Positions 59,542-64,000 of a stretch of DNA of 64,000 bases are shown here, in pieces. The DNA is taken from contig NZ_PCDP01000029.1 of the NCBI RefSeq assembly GCF_003240585.1, forward strand, positions 1-64,000, read 5' to 3'. The notes beneath the pieces were generated by a model. That model made no database searches. It saw nothing but the letters and a program-made list of their open reading frames with translations, and had not been told where the DNA came from. The translations under genes and the position numbers were made by a program. This DNA is from Arminella tubonensis (lineage in GTDB: Bacteria > Pseudomonadota > Alphaproteobacteria > Rhizobiales > Rhizobiaceae). The first letter of the stretch is position 1; the number at the start of each line of letters is the position of its first letter.

Positions 59542-61830
59542 TCAATCAACCTCAAGTGATATAAGTCCCAAACCAAGCAATCTAGTGTCAGAGCTTTCGG
59601 AAACAGACGCTGGAGTAGTGGCATCCGGAAGCTCGATCCTAATATCGACCATATTGGCAGGAAGCCGTTGTCTCGGAATTTGCATGGACAAACTTATTGG
59701 GTCAGCGGCGCTAAGCGTGGCCTGAAAGAGGGGGGAGCCGCTAAGCGAAATGTCCACCCTTTGTCGATCCACTTTGCCAGCAGATAGGAAAGGCCGCACT
59801 TTCATTGTTAAACGCAGATCGTGGTCCGGAGGATTGCTAAGGTGAAATGCGAGCCGAACATTCCGATTTTCAGTCCAGGAACCCCATGGCTCGTTGTCGC
59901 TTACACCTTCTGTATATAAACAACTATCTGGCTTGCTGAATTGAACGAGATCGCCTGGCGCCATAGTCGGCAAGATATTTGTCGTCAGGAAGAACCCGCC
60001 TTTCAGTTCGATGTTTTTCGAACCGAGATAACAACTTTCTCGATCTCGCCTAAGGGCCAACGTACCCGGTCGAAGATCTTCTAATTTTGAGCCGGGTCCG
60101 TAATACGTCGCCCCGTGAAACTGAATGGACTTTGTCTTTATGTAATTAGTTGCAAGCATGCGGTCTGCGTATGCGGGCAAATCGATATAGACAGAATTGG
60201 AGGATGAAATCTCATCAATTCCACTTAGGCTTTCAAATGCCGAAGAGAACCGAACAAACTGCCACCTTGCCGCGACGTAAGAAAACTGCGCAACCACCCC
60301 AATCACGAGGACGACCTTCGCAGCGGCGAACATCTGCGCTTTGGACAATTTCTTCGCACCTATCAGAATTGCGGCGGGAACGCAAAATGAAAAAAGAACC
60401 GGATATGATCCTGCAAATTTCCACTGCTGGTATGAAGGCCCATAGAACAACGCGATTAAAATATATCCTGCAGAAAGAAACGCAAATAATCCCAGGCTAA
60501 TACCCTGCGCTTGTTTGCTTCGCGAATTTTGACCCGAACGCGATATCCCGAGAAGGCCAACGCCAACAATTATAAATAGCCCTACCCATTCTATATAGGT
60601 CTGTGGACCAGGAGACCTGGGAGGCCAAGATTCGGGGTATCCTAACAAGGCCAGGGGACCAACGGGCTCAAGCGGCCATCCCGCTATATTTGGAACGGCG
60701 AGCTTTAGTGTCTTTATAACTGCAATTAGAAATCTCTCTGGGGCAAGAAAAAGTATTGAAACAGCAGCGGTAAGAGCAAAGGATAGTGTGCATTTCAACG
60801 CGATGGAAACAGTCAATCGGAGTCTAGATTTAGCTACGTTCGATTTAAGAGCGGTTATAGTAGCTGCAGAACAGGATAGGAGCGTAAGAATGATGAAATG
60901 TGGCAGAGCCATCACCGGGTAGATGAAAATCATGCATACAGTGTGAAGGCCCGTTACTGATGCCATAAAGGAAATATCCAAACGATCAGAGCGATGTACA
61001 AAATTATCGAGGATAAAAAAGACGGTCAATAGCAAAGCGGCGCACGCCATTACTTGAGATAAAAAGTAGTTAAGGCAAATATACTGAAATAAAATGTTGC
61101 AGAGCAAGAAGAATCCAAGAGATATACTTGTAATGCCGTCTAAATGAAATACTTTTCGGGACATCCCAAACACCGCGGTCGCGGCGCTTGCGCATGCGAT
61201 CGCCATAGGTATCATCGTGGCGTGCACGGGGCTGTCGTTCAACATGAATGCCGAAAATGCGAGGAAGATAAAGGCGCCAAAGACATCGGATTTTGGAAAA
61301 ACGTTAAAATCAATGTTACCGATTTTCTGGACAATTCGATCTCGGTTGAGAAGAAAATCTGCGCTTGCTACATAGCTGTGTATATCATTGTTATTTATAA
61401 TCTGGATATTGAGATCTTCCTGCGCCACCGAATGGGAAACGTATAAAAGTACCGCAAACAAGTAAAAAGAAAATGCTAATAATACTTTCGCCTCGATGCG
61501 CGTTTGATTTAAAAATTCGGAAACATTTCGTAGTAATATATTTTTCCGGCCAACGAAAATACCAGCGAGAAATAGGGTAATAATAGCCAGTATTATTTGG
61601 AATAGTCCTCTCGCTGTTCCCCCAAGCTCAAAATTGTACCATGAGAGTACAAAAATTGCGATGAAACCGATCGCAAATTGCTCTACGATCGACAACGGCC
61701 GGACCTTAACTCCCGCTGCCTTCACGAGGGATGATGTCAGGGCGCCGAGGATGGATATTAGGAGAGAAATCGTGATTGCAGCGAGAGTCCAAGCGCCGGC
61801 TTTAAGAATGGTTGTAAGCACTTCGGGCAT
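59542..61830 (-). CDS. Large AT-rich polytopic membrane protein with C-terminal soluble domain
   Basis: A 762-residue protein. About twelve membrane helices occupy residues 1-500 (for example TLAAITISLLISILGALTSS and LLAFSFYLFAVLLYVSHSVA). A loop with IINNNDIHSYVASADFLLNR and the downstream IGNIDFNVFPKSDVFGAFIF parallels the loops of the 57258 protein. The last 220 residues form a beta-rich soluble domain (LRLTMKVRPFLSAGKVDRQR). Start 61830 was chosen because GGAG lies 7 bases upstream; a longer frame reaches 61884. Base composition is distinctly lower in GC than the rest of the window, a sign of transfer. Confidence 0.65.
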   Translation of the reverse strand: MPEVLTTILKAGAWTLAAITISLLISILGALTSSLVKAAGVKVRPLSIVEQFAIGFIAIFVLSWYNFELGGTARGLFQIILAIITLFLAGIFVGRKNILLRNVSEFLNQTRIEAKVLLAFSFYLFAVLLYVSHSVAQEDLNIQIINNNDIHSYVASADFLLNRDRIVQKIGNIDFNVFPKSDVFGAFIFLAFSAFMLNDSPVHATMIPMAIACASAATAVFGMSRKVFHLDGITSISLGFFLLCNILFQYICLNYFLSQVMACAALLLTVFFILDNFVHRSDRLDISFMASVTGLHTVCMIFIYPVMALPHFIILTLLSCSAATITALKSNVAKSRLRLTVSIALKCTLSFALTAAVSILFLAPERFLIAVIKTLKLAVPNIAGWPLEPVGPLALLGYPESWPPRSPGPQTYIEWVGLFIIVGVGLLGISRSGQNSRSKQAQGISLGLFAFLSAGYILIALFYGPSYQQWKFAGSYPVLFSFCVPAAILIGAKKLSKAQMFAAAKVVLVIGVVAQFSYVAARWQFVRFSSAFESLSGIDEISSSNSVYIDLPAYADRMLATNYIKTKSIQFHGATYYGPGSKLEDLRPGTLALRRDRESCYLGSKNIELKGGFFLTTNILPTMAPGDLVQFSKPDSCLYTEGVSDNEPWGSWTENRNVRLAFHLSNPPDHDLRLTMKVRPFLSAGKVDRQRVDISLSGSPLFQATLSAADPISLSMQIPRQRLPANMVDIRIELPDATTPASVSESSDTRLLGLGLISLEVD

Positions 61831-61958
61831 TCCTCGACTCCAAGAATCGGTAATTGTAAGGCAAAAGCGGAAAAGAAACACCAATTGGACATTAGTGTCT
61901 ATCGGAGATTGTGGTGCTCGATAGTGCCATATCCCATCCGCGCAGGATCAAGAAGGGC

Positions 61959-62675
61959 CTAACGAACCAGCGACTTGAACCAGACCGCGTAGGGCTGTGC
62001 GAGCCACCACTTCAACGGCACCCTGCCGTAATGTTTTCGAACGGTCGCAATAGCCTCTCGGTAATGGCGCACTCGCTGGGTTTTCGTCTTTGTGCTTTCG
62101 TGGACGCGATTTACCGCGAGGTAATCATCCACGAAGCGAGGAGGCCCACATTCCTTATAGAGTCTCCACCACAGATCGTAATCCATCGTCATATGGAGGT
62201 TAGGATCGAGCCCGCCCACCTTCTGCCATGCAGCACGCTGAATGACCGTGGCAGGTTGCGAAATAATGCAACGCAACGCCAAGCGCCTTTCAGTGAATGG
62301 CTCTACCCATACGGGCCTCCGTGCTTGTGTCTTTTGAATAAAATTCCAGCAACGGCCATACGCCATAGCCGAACGCGGGCTCTGTTCGGCGGCTTGAACA
62401 AGCCTCGAAAGGCTTCCGGGCAAAAGCCAGTCATCACTGTTGAGCCAACAAACATATTTGGCGTGCCCAAGCGCAATGCCTTCGTTTATGGCCGCAGCCT
62501 GCCCGCCGTCAGGCTCGCTTCTATAGCCAGCGAGGCGGTGACGCCAGCTCTCGATGATCTCCATGGAGTTATCGGTCGAGCCGCCGTCCATCACAAAGAC
62601 CTCGACCGAAACATCCTGTTCAAAGATTGAAGTCAATGCCTTCTCAAGATAGCGACCTTGGTTGAAGGATGGCAC
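61959..62675 (-). CDS. GT2 glycosyltransferase
   Basis: At least 238 residues: PSFNQGRYLEKALTSIFEQD, VFVMDGGSTDNSMEIIESWR, SEPDGGQAAAINEGIALGHA, CWLNSDDWLLPGSLSRLVQA with the DXD-like metal site, and TMDYDLWWRLYKECG. It transfers a sugar from a nucleotide donor to the growing polymer in the cytoplasm. The GTG at 62675 would cut the first beta strand; the frame continues upstream (TEPLVTVA) into the end of fcl with no ATG, so the true start is uncertain, perhaps a non-standard codon. It follows fcl with translational overlap. Confidence 0.8.
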   Translation of the reverse strand: MPSFNQGRYLEKALTSIFEQDVSVEVFVMDGGSTDNSMEIIESWRHRLAGYRSEPDGGQAAAINEGIALGHAKYVCWLNSDDWLLPGSLSRLVQAAEQSPRSAMAYGRCWNFIQKTQARRPVWVEPFTERRLALRCIISQPATVIQRAAWQKVGGLDPNLHMTMDYDLWWRLYKECGPPRFVDDYLAVNRVHESTKTKTQRVRHYREAIATVRKHYGRVPLKWWLAQPYAVWFKSLVR

Positions 62676-62694
62676 TGCGACCGTAACAAGGGGC

Positions 62695-63642
62695 TCAGTC
62701 AGCTTGGGCCTCGGAATTCTTTAACAGGAAGTCGGAATAGGCGAGCTTGATCCCATCGCGTAATTTTGTGCGTGCTTGCCATCCAAGCTTGCGCAAGCGT
62801 TCGACGTTCAAAAGTTTGCGTGGGGTGCCATCCGGTTTGGAGCTGTCGAATACTATCTTACCGTTGAAGCCCACCACGTCCATGACAGTTTCGGCTAGTT
62901 CTCGAATGGTAACATCTTGCCCCGTGCCGACGTTGAACAGGCCCTCCTCGATCTCCTCATGCTCCATCAGGAAGACGCAAGCGTCAGCCATGTCATCGAC
63001 ATAGAGGAATTCGCGCATCGGCTTGCCGGAACCCCATACTTCGTAGGTCGCATCGCCACGGATCTTAGCTTCATGCGCCTTGCGAATCAATGCGGGCAGC
63101 ACGTGACTCTTGCTAAGGTCGTAATTGTCGTTGGGGCCGTATAGATTTGTCGGCATCGCGTTGAGATATTTCGTGCCGTACTGCCGGTTATAGCTCTCGC
63201 AAAGTTTGACGCCGGCAATTTTTGCAATAGCGTATGGTTCGTTCGTTTGTTCAAGCGGACCGGTCAGAAGATACTCTTCACTTATCGGCTGAGGACAATC
63301 ACGTGGATAAATGCAGCTTGATCCGAGGAACAGCATCCGGTTTACGCCGGCTTGCCAGGCTGCATGGGTGATGTTCGCTTCGACCATCAGGTTTTGATAG
63401 AGAAATTCCGCCCGATAAACATCATTGGCGTGGATACCACCCACTTTGGCGGCCGCCATAAATATATAATCCGGGCGCTCGGCGGCCATAAACTCGGCGA
63501 CCTTTGCTTGTTGCGTCAAATCAAGCTCAGTACGCGTGCGGGTAACAACGTTTGAATACCCACCCGTATCGAGACGACGCAAAATGGCGGATCCCACCAT
63601 GCCGCGATGTCCTGCGACATAAATCTTGGCGTTCTTATTCAT
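62695..63642 (-). CDS. fcl: GDP-L-fucose synthase
   Basis: A 315-residue extended [23 protein letters not shown] with the NADP site, [20 protein letters not shown] holding the catalytic Ser and Cys region, and [20 protein letters not shown] with Yxxx[21 protein letters not shown] and [20 protein letters not shown] are characteristic of GMER/WcaG. It converts GDP-4-keto-6-deoxy-mannose, made by the adjacent GDP-mannose dehydratase, to GDP-L-fucose by epimerisation and reduction. The start is 4 bases after the stop of that gene. Confidence 0.92.
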   Translation of the reverse strand: MNKNAKIYVAGHRGMVGSAILRRLDTGGYSNVVTRTRTELDLTQQAKVAEFMAAERPDYIFMAAAKVGGIHANDVYRAEFLYQNLMVEANITHAAWQAGVNRMLFLGSSCIYPRDCPQPISEEYLLTGPLEQTNEPYAIAKIAGVKLCESYNRQYGTKYLNAMPTNLYGPNDNYDLSKSHVLPALIRKAHEAKIRGDATYEVWGSGKPMREFLYVDDMADACVFLMEHEEIEEGLFNVGTGQDVTIRELAETVMDVVGFNGKIVFDSSKPDGTPRKLLNVERLRKLGWQARTKLRDGIKLAYSDFLLKNSEAQAD

Positions 63643-63646
63643 TTGT

Positions 63647-64000
63647 CTACTCGTGGTATTGGTAAGTATTGAAACCGTGCTTCTTCACGACTTCATCCCG
63701 CTCTGCCGCCTTCAGGTCTTCGCGCATCATCTCGGATACGAGTTCGGAGAAGGTGATTTTAGGCGTCCATCCGAGCTTTTCCTTCGCCTTGCTGGCGTCA
63801 CCGAGCAATGTCTCGACCTCGGCAGGACGGAAATAGCGAGGGTCGACCGCAACAATGCATTTGCCTTTCGCATCGAACCCTTTTTCATCGACGCCTTTGC
63901 CAGTCCAGCGAATCTCGATCCCGATTTCCTTTGCCGCGGCATCCACAAATTCGCGGACGCTGTACTGAATGCCGGTGGCGATGACGAAGTCTTCCGGCTC
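63647..64000 (-). CDS. gmd: GDP-mannose 4,6-dehydratase, C-terminal part
   Basis: The 5' end lies outside the window; 117 residues remain. The start reads [20 protein letters not shown], followed by [20 protein letters not shown] (here [20 protein letters not shown]) and [20 protein letters not shown], all typical of GMD. The enzyme makes GDP-4-keto-6-deoxy-D-mannose from GDP-mannose. It is the first visible gene of the unit gmd-fcl-GT2 on the minus strand, and its product feeds the next enzyme. Confidence 0.9.
   Translation of the reverse strand, partial: EPEDFVIATGIQYSVREFVDAAAKEIGIEIRWTGKGVDEKGFDAKGKCIVAVDPRYFRPAEVETLLGDASKAKEKLGWTPKITFSELVSEMMREDLKAAERDEVVKKHGFNTYQYHE

Noticed and set aside
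61911..62630. A 239-codon plus-strand ORF
   Set aside because: It is antisense to the GT2 glycosyltransferase gene, which has clear motifs.

Overview
The window looks like chromosome or a large replicon of an alphaproteobacterium of the order Hyphomicrobiales (Rhizobium/Mesorhizobium type). I infer this from the high-GC coding style, several DUF982 genes, a MocR-type regulator, an ECF sigma factor of EcfG type with matching promoters, FAT GUY single-domain response regulators, and many small rhizobial-type proteins. No replication or conjugation genes are seen. No database search was possible, so family names come from motifs and remembered family features.

Layout. 1-4.5 kb: the end of a class III alcohol dehydrogenase, a cytochrome b561 / catalase-like peroxidase pair and an exported epoxide hydrolase. 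4.5-8.3 kb is a graveyard: a TauE-type permease and a MocR regulator fused head to head with their shared promoter lost, then pieces of a sensor kinase and an AraC regulator. 8.4-20.2 kb is bounded by two related Gly/His-rich exported repeat proteins, the first intact and the second broken. Between them lie an epoxide-hydrolase-like enzyme with a divergent AraC regulator, an ABC_sub_bind protein next to a membrane adenylate cyclase, a MOSC/GNAT pair and a methyltransferase. 20-34 kb is a stress island with an EcfG-type sigma factor, three receiver-only proteins, DUF72, DUF892 and AI-2E-type proteins. 34-44 kb holds a frameshifted winged-helix/NB-ARC regulator, a second exported epoxide hydrolase flanked by two Ohr/OsmC proteins, a DUF3095 protein, three DUF982 genes and a tRNA-Arg remnant.

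44.5-54.6 kb is a tight 12-gene plus-strand operon for surface polysaccharide: lipid-linked sugar transfer (GtrB-like, GtrA), sugar modification (epimerase, UGDH-like, SDR, Gfo/Idh, methyltransferase) and a complete GDP-D-glycero-alpha-D-manno-heptose set (GmhA, HddA, GmhB, HddC) with a transaldolase-like enzyme at the end. 54.7-64 kb carries a possible FkbM-like methyltransferase, an IS5-family remnant, two large unknown membrane proteins (one AT-rich), a GT2 glycosyltransferase, GDP-L-fucose synthase and the end of GDP-mannose 4,6-dehydratase. The last 20 kb is therefore an O-antigen/exopolysaccharide locus.

The strongest regulatory signal is a set of eleven exact GGAAC-N17-GTT elements, the EcfG-type promoter. 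Each lies upstream of an ORF on the correct strand, including the sigma gene itself. They link small unknown proteins, a DUF982 gene, DUF72 and the receiver-only regulators into one probable general-stress regulon. Many genes here are truncated, frameshifted or chimeric, so the accessory part of the window has been heavily rearranged.
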